DNA of 45,726 bases from Ruminococcus sp. YRD2003 (GTDB lineage Bacteria; Bacillota; Clostridia; Oscillospirales; Ruminococcaceae), in NCBI GenBank assembly GCA_900109435.1, contig FNZT01000020.1:1-45726 (forward strand), written 5' to 3'. The stretch's first letter is position 1. Each line of letters opens with the position of its first letter. The notes under the pieces are model-generated. The model was given only the letters and a program-made list of their open reading frames with translations. It did not search any database and had not been told where the DNA came from. The position numbers were made by a program, and so were the translations under genes. Positions 31,635 through 39,860 of the stretch are shown here, in pieces.

Positions 31635-34205
31635 ATGAAGAAAAAAAGATTACTTTCTGCATTTTGTGCTGCCTGCATTGGCGTATCTGCCTTGAATGTG
31701 CCGACAGCCTGTTTGTCCGTCAATGCCGCAGCCGCAAACAACACAGCCTTCAACAATACGGCTGGTATGACCGTGGAGTACCTTGACCGTGGCATCTGTG
31801 CAGTCAACACAGGCAGCGGAATGCTTGTTAACTGGCGTTTCCTTGCGACTGACCCTGACAATGCCATATTCAAGCTGTATCGGGACAATACGCTCATCTA
31901 CACCTCGACAGAAAAGGCGAATGGTGCGACTTGTTTCCTCGACAAGTCAGGCAATGCAAACTCTGCTTACAAAGTTGAGACATACAACGGAACACAGCTC
32001 ATAGCAAGTGATAATTGCACAATTAAATCATCCAACGCCTATTTTGACATCAAGCTCGACCAGCCTGGCAAGGGCTCTGACGGCGGCACCTACTCGCCGA
32101 ACGACATGAGTGTCGGTGATGTGGACGGTGACGGTGTGTATGAACTGTTCGTGAAGTGGGATCCCTCCACATCAAAGGACAACTCCCAGAAGGGAAAGAC
32201 AGATAAGGTCTATATCGACTGCTACACGCTCACGGGCAAGAAGCTCTGGCGCATTGATCTTGGCGTGAATATCCGTGCAGGAGCGCACTATACGCAGTTC
32301 TATGTGGCAGACTTCGACCTTGACGGCAAGTGCGAAATGACCTGCAAGACCTCAGACGGCACGGTTGACGGCACAGGCAAGGTCATCGGAGATAAGTCTA
32401 AAGTATATCGTGACGGCAATGGACTGATCTACTCAGGCAATGAGTTCTACACGCTGTTTGACGGCGCGACAGGTGCGGCACTTGATACCGTCAATTATGA
32501 GCCGGGACGCGGTGATCCGACCAAATGGGGCAAGTCCTCTGACAAGTTCAACCGTGTGGAGCGCTACTGGGGCAGTGTTGCATATCTGGACGGCGTAAAG
32601 CCGAGCGTCATCACAGGTCGCGGCTATTATGGAAGATTGACTGCAACGGCTTATTCCGTGGAGAATAAGAAACTCAAGAAGCTCTGGACATTTGATACAG
32701 GCACAAGCTCATCCACCGCAGGATACGGCGACGGTAATCACAATTCTATGGTGGCAGATGTGGACAACGACGGAAAGCACGAAATTATTACAGGATCGAC
32801 GTGTATCGACCATGACGGCACACTCAAATGGAATACAAATACAGGTCACGGCGACGCACTTCATGTGGGCGATCTTGATCCGACCAATCCGGATATTGAA
32901 GTCTGGACTTGCCATGAGGACAAGCCCTATGGTGTGTCTCTCATTGATGCGGACACAGGAAAGACGATTTTCAGGAACAACGGCTCAGGTGATACGGGAC
33001 GCTGCTGTGCGGATAATGTCTGGGCAGGCAATCCGGGAGCCGAGCTTTGGGGCAACGGCAACGAAGTCAAAGATGTGAACGGATCAACACTCAACTGCCG
33101 TCGTCCGGCTATAAACTTTCTGAGCTACTGGGACGGTGACTTTGAGCGCGAGATACTTGACGGCTACACTGATTCTCCGGCTACCATATCCAAGCTGACA
33201 GGCGATGCAGGCAAGACCACTATAACAAATCTGCTTTCTACAGACGGCTGTTACACCTGCAACACGACAAAGGGCACTCCTTGTCTGAGCGCAGATATTT
33301 TCGGCGACTGGCGCGAGGAACTCATTGTCCGCAAGGCTGACGGCAGCGGCATCCGCATCTATACGACTACCTACGACACGGACTACCGTGTACAGTGCCT
33401 GATGCATGACCCGCAGTACCGTGTACAGGTCTCCTCGCAGAACACTGCCTACAACCAGCCGCCGCATACCAGCTTCTTCCTCGGTACGGGCTACGATATG
33501 CCTGCTCGTCCTGCCTGCACAGTTCTCGGCGGCGGAAGCCGTCCTGACGATATTATCGAAGTAGAGCCGATAAAAGGAGCTCTCGTCAGTGAACTCAATA
33601 TCAAGGATACAACATATTACAAAAGCTGGGGCATTGACAGCTCCCTTGCAGTTGGTGATACAGTTTTCGGAGACAGAGAGGCTGAACGATGTGCGGTTTT
33701 TGAACTGCCGTCTTATCTGGAAGGAGCAGAGCTGATACTTACTCCCTGCGATGCGAAGAATTCTGATAAAGAACAGGCAGAACTTACTTTTGCAAAGGAC
33801 TGTACGCTCTATGTAGGACTGGACAGCCGTGTGGAAAAAGTCCCCTCATGGCTTTCGGGCTTCACAAAGATAGATGATACTGTCAATACATCCAACGGCG
33901 TAACATTTGTGTTGTACACGAAGTCTGTCAGAGCTGATGAAAAGCTTATACTCGGTGCAAACGGACAGTCCACAAGCTGCATGAATTATATTGCAGCGGT
34001 ATCGGAAAAGGCTGCTGATAAGACTGTTATCGGCGATGTCAATGCAGACGGAAAATTCAATGTTGCTGATTTAGTCGTATTGCAGAACTGGCTGCTTGCT
34101 AAACCTGACGCTGAACTTGCTGACTGGAAAGCAGGAGATTTGTGTGAAGATGACAGGCTCGATGTGTTCGATTTATGTCTGATGAGAAAAAAGCTCGTTG
34201 GATAA
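31635..34205 (+). CDS. Cellulosomal rhamnogalacturonan lyase (PL11-type) with dockerin
   Basis: An 856-residue secreted enzyme starting at an ATG behind AAGGAGG. The signal peptide (KKKRLLSAFCAACIGVSAL) is followed by the PL11 catalytic beta-propeller: VEYLDRGICAV, VNWRFLATDPDN, YSPNDMSVGDVDGDGVYELFVKWDPS, IRAGAHYTQFYVADFDLDGK, ADVDNDGKHEIITGS and SADIFGDWREELIVR, with the Asp-rich calcium loops of the family. After it comes the module shared with the pectate lyase (about 650-785; DTTYYKSWGIDSSLAVGD to GANGQSTSCMNYI), then a dockerin (GDVNADGKFNVADL, DLCEDDRLDVFDL). It cleaves the rhamnose-galacturonate backbone of pectin. Confidence 0.93.
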   Translation: MKKKRLLSAFCAACIGVSALNVPTACLSVNAAAANNTAFNNTAGMTVEYLDRGICAVNTGSGMLVNWRFLATDPDNAIFKLYRDNTLIYTSTEKANGATCFLDKSGNANSAYKVETYNGTQLIASDNCTIKSSNAYFDIKLDQPGKGSDGGTYSPNDMSVGDVDGDGVYELFVKWDPSTSKDNSQKGKTDKVYIDCYTLTGKKLWRIDLGVNIRAGAHYTQFYVADFDLDGKCEMTCKTSDGTVDGTGKVIGDKSKVYRDGNGLIYSGNEFYTLFDGATGAALDTVNYEPGRGDPTKWGKSSDKFNRVERYWGSVAYLDGVKPSVITGRGYYGRLTATAYSVENKKLKKLWTFDTGTSSSTAGYGDGNHNSMVADVDNDGKHEIITGSTCIDHDGTLKWNTNTGHGDALHVGDLDPTNPDIEVWTCHEDKPYGVSLIDADTGKTIFRNNGSGDTGRCCADNVWAGNPGAELWGNGNEVKDVNGSTLNCRRPAINFLSYWDGDFEREILDGYTDSPATISKLTGDAGKTTITNLLSTDGCYTCNTTKGTPCLSADIFGDWREELIVRKADGSGIRIYTTTYDTDYRVQCLMHDPQYRVQVSSQNTAYNQPPHTSFFLGTGYDMPARPACTVLGGGSRPDDIIEVEPIKGALVSELNIKDTTYYKSWGIDSSLAVGDTVFGDREAERCAVFELPSYLEGAELILTPCDAKNSDKEQAELTFAKDCTLYVGLDSRVEKVPSWLSGFTKIDDTVNTSNGVTFVLYTKSVRADEKLILGANGQSTSCMNYIAAVSEKAADKTVIGDVNADGKFNVADLVVLQNWLLAKPDAELADWKAGDLCEDDRLDVFDLCLMRKKLVG

Positions 34206-34210
34206 GGTGA

Positions 34211-34240
34211 AAGCTCCCCAACTGATTGGGGAGCTTCTTT
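34211..34240 (+). terminator. Terminator of the rhamnogalacturonan-lyase gene
   Basis: Stem AAGCTCCCCA / TGGGGAGCTT (34211-34220 and 34227-34236) followed by CTTTCT. It lies just after the stop at 34205 and between convergent genes. Confidence 0.85.
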
Positions 34241-34274
34241 CTCATTCATTATGAATTTGCGTCATATACTCGTT

Positions 34275-35429
34275 TCATCGGAAACATTGAAGCCCGCGAA
34301 GAAAAGCCTCAGAGATATTCTTTGTAAGAGCGGGCAGTGTTTCCTTTGGAACGAGCTCTGAGAATGTCACTCCCGCAAAGGAACGAATAATAGCAAAGAA
34401 TTTAAGTTTATTCTCATATTTCGCGAGCTCATTCTCATCGGTGATGCCCGTGTATTCATGAATAAAAACATCCCATACACTGCTCAGCAATTCATCAGAC
34501 ATTCCTGTATAGCGCTCTGCTCCGCCGCTTCTCTGAGTTACCAGCCTCATTATCTGATATGAACCAAGAAGATCGATAACAGGATCTCCGACCGAAGCGT
34601 CGCCCATATCAATAAGTATCAGCTCACCGTCACAAACCATAATATTTCCGGGATGAAAATCGCCGTGGATAAAAGTATTTGCAGCGGGGATGCTCCTGAT
34701 AAAGCCTCTGAGCTTTTCAATTATCTCGTCCGAATACCAACCGCTTCGGGCAGCGATATCAGCCCAAAGCATAAGTCCGTCCCTTGCATCGGGAAGCACT
34801 CCGTCATCAAACTCGGTGGAATGGAGCTTTTTCAGGAGTTTTGCCATCTGACGGGCATAATACTCTTTCTTATCGGGAGCATCAGCAATTGTTTCTCCGA
34901 GAGTTTTTGCTTTTATCATTTCATAGATCATACCGTATCTGTCGCCGACCTTAACTATATCATAGGATATTGCCGACGGGATATCATGGATAAACGCCTG
35001 ACGCGCCGAACTTTTCTCACGTTTTATCCTCTCGATAGTATTTGAGATCGGGTTATAGACCTTGATGATCCGTTCTTCGTCAAGTCGGTAAACAGCCCCG
35101 TTTGCCCCTTTTCCGATACAGGGCAGACCATCAACGCTGATATTTCGGAGCTTTTTTTCAACACTGAGCAGCTCGGTAAAGCCTGTTGTTTCAAAGATCT
35201 CAAACACAGCGGAAGAAGCATTGATAACGGAAACATTTATCCACTTTTTCTTACATTTCAGCAGAACTCTCAGACCTGCACTTGAAATATAATCAAGCTC
35301 ATCAGCGTCAAGAGTCACCTCGTCGATACTCTCACCCTGATATGAAGCAAGTCTCGCTTCGATCTCCCTGCCGAAATCATCGGAATTACGTGCATCCACA
35401 CTCTTTGGAAATTTAATAACAACATTCAT
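34275..35429 (-). CDS. STAS-domain / aminoglycoside-phosphotransferase-like kinase fusion
   Basis: About 384 residues. The first 95 form a STAS domain like anti-sigma-factor antagonists (VVIKFPKSVDARNSDDF, then DELDYISSAGLRVLL with the Ser-Ser pair at the usual phosphorylation position). The rest is a kinase of the APH/choline-kinase fold: GKGANGAVYRL (Gly-rich loop), IIKVYN (Lys), FIHGDFHPGNIMV (catalytic loop) and LIDMGDASVGDP (metal-binding Asp). The arrangement corresponds to the TIGR02172-type putative kinases found in fibre-degrading anaerobes. The substrate is unknown. The ATG at 35429 follows GGGAG. A MITE-like element begins 27 bp upstream, between the gene and its likely promoter. 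Confidence 0.85.
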   Translation of the reverse strand: MNVVIKFPKSVDARNSDDFGREIEARLASYQGESIDEVTLDADELDYISSAGLRVLLKCKKKWINVSVINASSAVFEIFETTGFTELLSVEKKLRNISVDGLPCIGKGANGAVYRLDEERIIKVYNPISNTIERIKREKSSARQAFIHDIPSAISYDIVKVGDRYGMIYEMIKAKTLGETIADAPDKKEYYARQMAKLLKKLHSTEFDDGVLPDARDGLMLWADIAARSGWYSDEIIEKLRGFIRSIPAANTFIHGDFHPGNIMVCDGELILIDMGDASVGDPVIDLLGSYQIMRLVTQRSGGAERYTGMSDELLSSVWDVFIHEYTGITDENELAKYENKLKFFAIIRSFAGVTFSELVPKETLPALTKNISEAFLRGLQCFR

Positions 35430-35456
35430 TGGCATTCTCCCACTGTTCACATTTTA

Positions 35457-35628
35457 GGCAATACCGCACAAAGCTTGTGCTGGAGATGCGATGACAGATT
35501 TTTCGTCAGATTGTATAGAAATTCCGCAGGCATACTGACGTATGTCAAGGAATTTCTGTGCAAGATGTCGGAAAATATGCAAGCATATCCAGTACAAAGC
35601 CTTCAGGCGGGCTTTGTGCGGTGTTGCC
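35457..35628. mobile_element. MITE-like element, full copy 1 (172 bp)
   Basis: The element runs from GGCAATACCGCACAAAG to CTTTGTGCGGTGTTGCC, imperfect terminal inverted repeats with one mismatch, and is flanked by the direct repeat TTTA on both sides (35453-35456 and 35629-35632). It differs from the copy at 41050-41221 at only about 4 positions. The two halves are largely complementary over the whole length, with the centre at CATACTGACGTATG, so the transcript would fold into one long hairpin. It encodes no protein. Here it lies inside the predicted 5' leader of the STAS-kinase gene. The remaining interval up to 35842 contains that gene's promoter and a terminator-like hairpin. Confidence 0.85.
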
Positions 35629-35693
35629 TTTAATAAAATCGGTCACCATCAGTTCATCAGTCACTGTCATCATCCGCCGTCTTGCTTTTCTTC

Positions 35694-35722
35694 AGTATAG
35701 CACATTTTACGTCTGCTGTAAA
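35694..35722 (-). promoter_or_regulatory. Probable promoter of the STAS-kinase gene
   Basis: Minus strand: TTTACA (35717-35722), 17-bp spacer, TATACT (35694-35699). No better promoter is seen closer to the gene, so the MITE-like element would be transcribed as part of the leader. Confidence 0.6.
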
Positions 35723-35814
35723 TTGACAAAATCACAGTTTTTTCGGCTCCGAACTATTGCTTTCAGCATTGCGGAGCATACGGCGGACCGAGCAGCTGCC
35801 GATCAGCATGATAA

Positions 35815-35834
35815 GCCGCAAGTCACCCTGCGGC
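35815..35834 (-). terminator. Hairpin downstream of the hydrolase gene
   Basis: GCCGCAGGGTGACTTGCGGC on the minus strand, 9 bp after the hydrolase stop. It resembles the terminator hairpin after the recombinase (15124-15143) but lacks a good U-tract, so it may be only a weak terminator. Confidence 0.45.
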
Positions 35835-35842
35835 TGAAAACC

Positions 35843-36637
35843 TCATTCTTCAAAGAAATCATATACCATACGGTTGAACCCCTTGCCGAGGTAAACTGCG
35901 TGCCCCTCATTCGGAAAAATATGGACCTTACAGCCGAGCTTATCCGCAATTTCTTTTGCCCCCTCAGCGGTGGTTATCTTGTCAAGCTCAGCGCCCAATA
36001 CAAGCACAGGACATTTTATCCTGTCAAGCAGCCCTGAGCAGTCGAGCGAATATATCGCCCTTGCGTGATCAGCAAAGCGTTCAATGCTCATAAATTTAGT
36101 AAATCTCATCATAAGCGGGATCAGTCTGCGGTACAGCTTCATCTGTTTCTCGGTATACATCTTATCGTAGCTTTTGGTGAGAACGCCCTGAAGATCGCCG
36201 TTTTCGGCAATAGCGAGCCACTCATCCACCGCGCTGATCATAAGAGGATTCGTTTTTGCAGCCGTAACACCGAGCACAAGCCTTCTGACAAGTTCGGGGT
36301 GATATGCCGCAAGATACTGTGCTATCATTCCGCCCTGTGACACACCGACCACATACGCATCGGTAATATTCAGTGCCATCATAGCGCCTGCAAGGTCCTC
36401 CGCCATAGTCCGTATCGTACATCCGGGGTCACGTCCTTTGCGCCTGTCGAAAACATACACCGTGAGCTCCTTTGCGAATCTGCGGTAGAAATATGCAAGA
36501 TTGCCTGCTGTTCCGCTCATATCGACAATATTCAGTCCGGGTATCATCACCATCTGCCTGCTGCCCCTGCCGAATTTTGCATAATACATCTCAGCACCTG
36601 ACGGCAGCATTACCGTTTTATTTTCAGCGTTAAACAT
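35843..36637 (-). CDS. Alpha/beta-fold hydrolase
   Basis: About 264 residues of the serine alpha/beta hydrolase fold. MVMIPGLNIVDM is the oxyanion-hole region, YVVGVSQGGMIAQYLA holds the nucleophile elbow (GxSxG), PVLVLGAELDKI the acidic residue, and FPNEGHAVYL the catalytic histidine. There is no signal peptide. I start at the ATG at 36637 (MFNAENKT) because AAGGTGA lies 5 nt before it; longer in-frame starts have no ribosome binding site and lie at or before the predicted transcription start. The substrate cannot be told from sequence. Confidence 0.88.
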   Translation of the reverse strand: MFNAENKTVMLPSGAEMYYAKFGRGSRQMVMIPGLNIVDMSGTAGNLAYFYRRFAKELTVYVFDRRKGRDPGCTIRTMAEDLAGAMMALNITDAYVVGVSQGGMIAQYLAAYHPELVRRLVLGVTAAKTNPLMISAVDEWLAIAENGDLQGVLTKSYDKMYTEKQMKLYRRLIPLMMRFTKFMSIERFADHARAIYSLDCSGLLDRIKCPVLVLGAELDKITTAEGAKEIADKLGCKVHIFPNEGHAVYLGKGFNRMVYDFFEE

Positions 36638-36716
36638 AATTGTCACCTTTTTCATTTCTGCTTTGTAAGCTCTGCGCTCAAGCTTTTTACACCTTCCGAG
36701 CATATCGGTCAAAAAC

Positions 36717-36745
36717 ATTATAACACTGCCGACTGATTTTGAGAA
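36717..36745 (-). promoter_or_regulatory. Promoter of the hydrolase gene
   Basis: Minus strand: TTCTCA (36740-36745), 17-bp spacer, perfect TATAAT (36717-36722). The leader would be about 75 nt. Confidence 0.6.
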
Positions 36746-36764
36746 GACCTTTTTGAAAATTTAA

Positions 36765-36810
36765 GGCAATACCGTACAAAGCATTCAGGCGGGCTTTGTG
36801 CGGTGTTGCC
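36765..36810. mobile_element. MITE-like element, 46-bp internal-deletion derivative
   Basis: It begins GGCAATACCGTACAAAGC and ends GCTTTGTGCGGTGTTGCC, keeping both terminal inverted repeats and the ATTCAGGCGG bulge of the full element but missing about 126 bp of the centre. Flanks are TTAA and TAAA, a possible decayed duplication. It lies between the hydrolase promoter and the stop of the esterase gene. Confidence 0.75.
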
Positions 36811-36831
36811 TAAAGGAAAACAGGTGATATG

Positions 36832-38181
36832 TCATGAAATGAGGAGCTGTCTCAGCAGGCAGAGGTCAAACGTGTCGATCCTGCCGTCCTCGCAGAGGTC
36901 GTACGCCTTTCGGTCAGCAAGTTCTGCGGACTTGTCTCCGAGCAGCCATTTCTGCAAGGTCACGAGGTCAGCGGAAGAGAACTCACCGTCGCCGTTGACG
37001 TCACCCTTCACATACTCGGGGACAGGCGGCTGAGAGCCTATCTTCCTGTACACATTCTCATACATCGTCTCCGCCCAGAGCTTCTTCATTGCCTCATAGC
37101 CCTCGGAATTCGGGTGAACGCCGTCAGCGCTGAGTCCCCATGTGTTCTTGCTGAAGAAGTCGTCGAAATCGGGCCCGTGAACGAGCTTATCGCCGTACTC
37201 CTCATACAGCTTATCGACCACAGAGTTGTAGTAGCCCACATTGTCGCCGACGTCCTTGTTCGTAGAGGACGGTATCTTCGGGAGCACAGGCACTTTTCCT
37301 GCTTTGAGCACAGCATCTATCATATACTTTGTGTTGCTGTAGTAGCTCTCCGCGTTGTTCGGGTTGCCCCAGCAGTCATTCGTACCGTAAGCAATGCTGA
37401 CGAAATGGACGGGGCTCCCGCTGAGCCATTCGTCGATGTGTTCCCTGCCGTCCTTACTGGTGATACCACCGATGCCGCCGTTCTCCTGAGCGGGGAAGAA
37501 TCGGTCGTCTATCTGATTCACATAGCTGGCGTAGCTCGTACCGTAAGCGTTTACCATACCGCCCGCGGTAATGGAATCGCCGAAGAATATCCAGCTGTCG
37601 AACACACCCTGCGAGGCGTCGTGTATATCGAGGTTGAGCGTTACCCTGTCACCTGACGCCTTTGAGACGTTCATGCGTATCCAGTTGTAACCGTCCATAT
37701 CTATCAGGTGCTGACGCGAGCTCAGCCCATTGCCCGTAACGGTCACAGCAGTCTCCCAGCCCGCCGACGGACAGTTTCCGCCTGCTGCCTTGTTGACCTC
37801 GATAGTATAATCTGTCGGCTCGGCATTTCTGCTCGCATAGGCACCGAGGTCGTCATAGCTGCTGAGGTTGTACCACGCCGCGAGCACATTTTTACGCTGT
37901 TCCTTCGGCACCCCCGACAGGTCATACGCGAGGTAGTCGCCCGCCGACGCGTTCCACGAGGTGAAGTAGTGCTCATCATTGCCCATGGAAGCACTGTCGG
38001 ACTTGTCCGAATAAGCGGGAACGCCCCTGCTTATAACGGGATTAGCCCCCTCGAAGAATGGATCGGCTGCAAAAGCGGTGCTGTACGCGCTCCCGTCCGA
38101 CACAAAAACATCCGAACCCGCAGCAGCTAAGCCGCTCAGCGCGACAGCCGCAGCAAGAACCGATGAAACTATCTTTTTCAC
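36832..38181 (-). CDS. Cellulosomal SGNH/GDSL esterase with dockerin
   Basis: A 449-residue secreted enzyme. The best start is the GTG at 38181, 9 nt behind GGAGG; the ATG three codons upstream touches that site. After the signal peptide (VKKIVSSVLAAAVALSGLAA) comes a region with YFTSWNASAGDYLAYDLSGV and YNLSSYDDLGAY that looks like a carbohydrate-binding beta-sandwich. The SGNH domain has FFGDSITAGG (nucleophile Ser at about 203), the Gly region of block II in NGGIGG, YGTNDCWG (Asn block) and DGVHPNSEGY (Asp and His). The dockerin (GDVNGDGEFSSADL, DLCEDGRIDTFDL) ends the protein. Deacetylation of plant polysaccharide is likely; the exact substrate is not known. Confidence 0.9.
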   Translation of the reverse strand: MKKIVSSVLAAAVALSGLAAAGSDVFVSDGSAYSTAFAADPFFEGANPVISRGVPAYSDKSDSASMGNDEHYFTSWNASAGDYLAYDLSGVPKEQRKNVLAAWYNLSSYDDLGAYASRNAEPTDYTIEVNKAAGGNCPSAGWETAVTVTGNGLSSRQHLIDMDGYNWIRMNVSKASGDRVTLNLDIHDASQGVFDSWIFFGDSITAGGMVNAYGTSYASYVNQIDDRFFPAQENGGIGGITSKDGREHIDEWLSGSPVHFVSIAYGTNDCWGNPNNAESYYSNTKYMIDAVLKAGKVPVLPKIPSSTNKDVGDNVGYYNSVVDKLYEEYGDKLVHGPDFDDFFSKNTWGLSADGVHPNSEGYEAMKKLWAETMYENVYRKIGSQPPVPEYVKGDVNGDGEFSSADLVTLQKWLLGDKSAELADRKAYDLCEDGRIDTFDLCLLRQLLIS

Positions 38182-38803
38182 ATATATCATCCTCCAGTAA
38201 AACAGATTTTCTTAGCATATTATTGCTTGGGGTAAAGTCGGTAAAAATATCGTCGGGCTGCTCCGAGGCAGAATGTACGGAGCGGATATCGCTGTCAGAA
38301 AGGCTGATGCCGCGATCCGAGCACGCGTCCCTGAAGCCTCTCAGCCTCTCCTCCGACGAGCGGTGGCTGGGCACACCCGCGAGGCAGTAAAGCTTCCTGC
38401 ACCCGTGTTCGTCGGTCAGATGCCTTGTTATGCGGTACATACTTCCGTATTCGTCAGCGTTCATACCATTCGGCTTTTCCGAGCTGCCGCCGAGCACGAG
38501 ACAAGGTGTATCGGTCTGCATGAGACAAGCATTAATCTTTTCGATGACCTCCTGCGTGTGGAAGCGTTCCTCGGCAAAGATGATCCCGTCGAGCCTATGC
38601 ATACATATCAGGGTATAGATATTTTCAAGCCCCGAGATATACGAATCATAGCGGTATTCACGCAGGCAGTTGTATATCCCCGTGTACACGGTCAGGTCAT
38701 ATCCGAGCAGTTTAGCCTGTTCGTATGCTTCCTCAACGAGATCGCGGTCGAGCGGACTGTTTATCTCGGGGATAATGAGTCCGAATCTGCCTTCAGCCAC
38801 CAT
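38042..38803 (-). pseudogene. Truncated LacI/PBP1-like sugar-sensing regulator
   Basis: The first about 180 residues (GRFGLIIPEINSPLDRDLV, RLDGIIFAEE, GCRKLYCLAGVPSHRSSEE, RLRGFRDACSDRGI) align in order with the sensor domain of the regulator at 29227. The similarity then stops, and the frame runs for about 140 nt into the esterase gene in another frame, with Cys/Arg-rich, non-protein-like sequence. The second half of the sensor and the HTH are missing. The ATG at 38803 has AGGAGG and a good promoter, so transcription may persist and feed into the esterase. I read it as a 3'-truncated gene whose front end now leads the esterase. Confidence 0.7.
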
Positions 38804-38842
38804 GATAAGCACCTCCTACAGGTCGAAGCGTTTCTCCTTATT

Positions 38843-38871
38843 ATTATACTCCGACCGAACAAAAAAGTAAA
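38843..38871 (-). promoter_or_regulatory. Promoter before the truncated regulator (and probably the esterase)
   Basis: Minus strand: TTTACT (38866-38871), 17-bp spacer, perfect TATAAT (38843-38848). I see no separate strong promoter directly before the esterase, so this one may serve both. Confidence 0.65.
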
Positions 38872-38914
38872 TGAGGATTTGTGCTGAAATGATAGCAGAA
38901 ATGCAATATTTTCG

Positions 38915-38944
38915 TTGACTTTTCCGCCATAATTATGATAAAAT
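38915..38944 (+). promoter_or_regulatory. Promoter of the AraC-family gene
   Basis: TTGACT (38915-38920), 18-bp spacer, TAAAAT (38939-38944). It is divergent from the promoter at 38843-38871, with 43 bp between the two -35 boxes, so a regulator bound here could control both. Confidence 0.7.
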
Positions 38945-38963
38945 CAGAACAGAGGTGAAGATA

Positions 38964-39749
38964 ATGAAGTGTCTGTGCGTAGGCTATCATCATATACATG
39001 ACGAAAAATTCGCGGTAGACCGTCCCGACGGCTCGGGCGACTGGCTGCTGCTCATAGTAAAAACTCCCGCGGTGTTCAGTATCGAAGGCGAAGAGATACA
39101 CACCAAGGCGGGGACATATATCATATTTCCGCTCCATGCACCGCTGAAGTATTCAGCCGACAGCGGCGAATACATCGACGACTGGCTGCACTTCTTCCCT
39201 GACGAGGAAGAACTCCGTCTGTTCAGCGAGCTCGATATCCCGCTTAACAGACCCGTACACATCGGCGACACGACAGCAGCCTCCGCCATGATGCGGAACA
39301 TCTGCTTTGAGTTTTACTCCGCACACCGTAACCGCAACGAGATAGCATCGCTGTATTTCCGCATGATGCTGTACAAATTCAACGAACAGCTTGTCTTCCA
39401 TTACAGCGACACCTTTCTCACCGAAACGAAATATATGCACAGCCTGCTGTGGATACGCGAATCTATATTCCGCTGGCCCGAGCAGGAATGGAACGCAGAT
39501 TTTTTTGCAGCCGAGCTCGGCATAAGCCGTTCCCGCTTCCAGCATTTGTACACCACAGCATTCGGCTCGACTATGATGCAGGACATAATCGACAGCCGTA
39601 TCCAAAGGAGCTGCGAGCTTCTGAAAAACTCAAAAATGAAGATAGAAGAGATAGCAGAGAACTGCGGATACAGCAGCGTTTCGCATTTTGTGAAGCTGTT
39701 CCGCGAAAAAACGGGAGTGACTCCCGCTGCCTACAGAAGGAACGACTGA
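38964..39749 (+). CDS. AraC-family transcription regulator with cupin-like sensor
   Basis: About 261 residues. The N-terminal 120 residues look like the AraC-type cupin arm (WLLLIVKTPAVFSIEG, AGTYIIFPLHAPLKY). The last 100 residues are the double helix-turn-helix (NADFFAAELGISRSRFQHLY and IEEIAENCGYSSVSHFVKLF, then EKTGVTPAAYRR). I start at the ATG at 38964, 6 nt behind AGGTG; the in-frame GTG at 38955 is part of that site. It is divergent from the truncated sensor and the esterase, which makes the esterase the likely target. It has no sugar-binding domain of its own. Confidence 0.9.
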   Translation: MKCLCVGYHHIHDEKFAVDRPDGSGDWLLLIVKTPAVFSIEGEEIHTKAGTYIIFPLHAPLKYSADSGEYIDDWLHFFPDEEELRLFSELDIPLNRPVHIGDTTAASAMMRNICFEFYSAHRNRNEIASLYFRMMLYKFNEQLVFHYSDTFLTETKYMHSLLWIRESIFRWPEQEWNADFFAAELGISRSRFQHLYTTAFGSTMMQDIIDSRIQRSCELLKNSKMKIEEIAENCGYSSVSHFVKLFREKTGVTPAAYRRND

Positions 39750-39759
39750 CGTCAAAGAC

Positions 39760-39799
39760 AAACCGCTGTATGCCGTGAAATATCGGCATACAGCGGTTT
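39760..39799. terminator. Bidirectional terminator between convergent genes
   Basis: A perfect 16-bp stem (AAACCGCTGTATGCCG / CGGCATACAGCGGTTT) with an 8-nt loop, between the AraC gene (+) and the lipoprotein gene (-). Confidence 0.9.
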
Positions 39800-39860
39800 C
39801 ATATTTATTGAGAGAAAAATCCGTATCTGCTCAGCCGCGGTGCAGCCCGATGTACATAGA

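Noticed and set aside
35457..35628. MITE-like copies as simple terminators or a CRISPR-type repeat
   Set aside because: They have terminal repeats with different 4-bp duplications, occur upstream of genes and are scattered rather than arrayed; no U-tract follows.
15124..35834. Repeated sequence (CACCCTGCGGCTG) at 15124-15143 and 35815-35834 as attachment-site repeats
   Set aside because: Both are hairpins just after minus-strand gene stops, so they are better explained as terminators; they also lie too far apart to bound the recombinase element.
37114..37656. 180-codon plus-strand ORF antisense to the esterase
   Set aside because: It overlaps the SGNH catalytic domain and has no start signals; it is a shadow frame.
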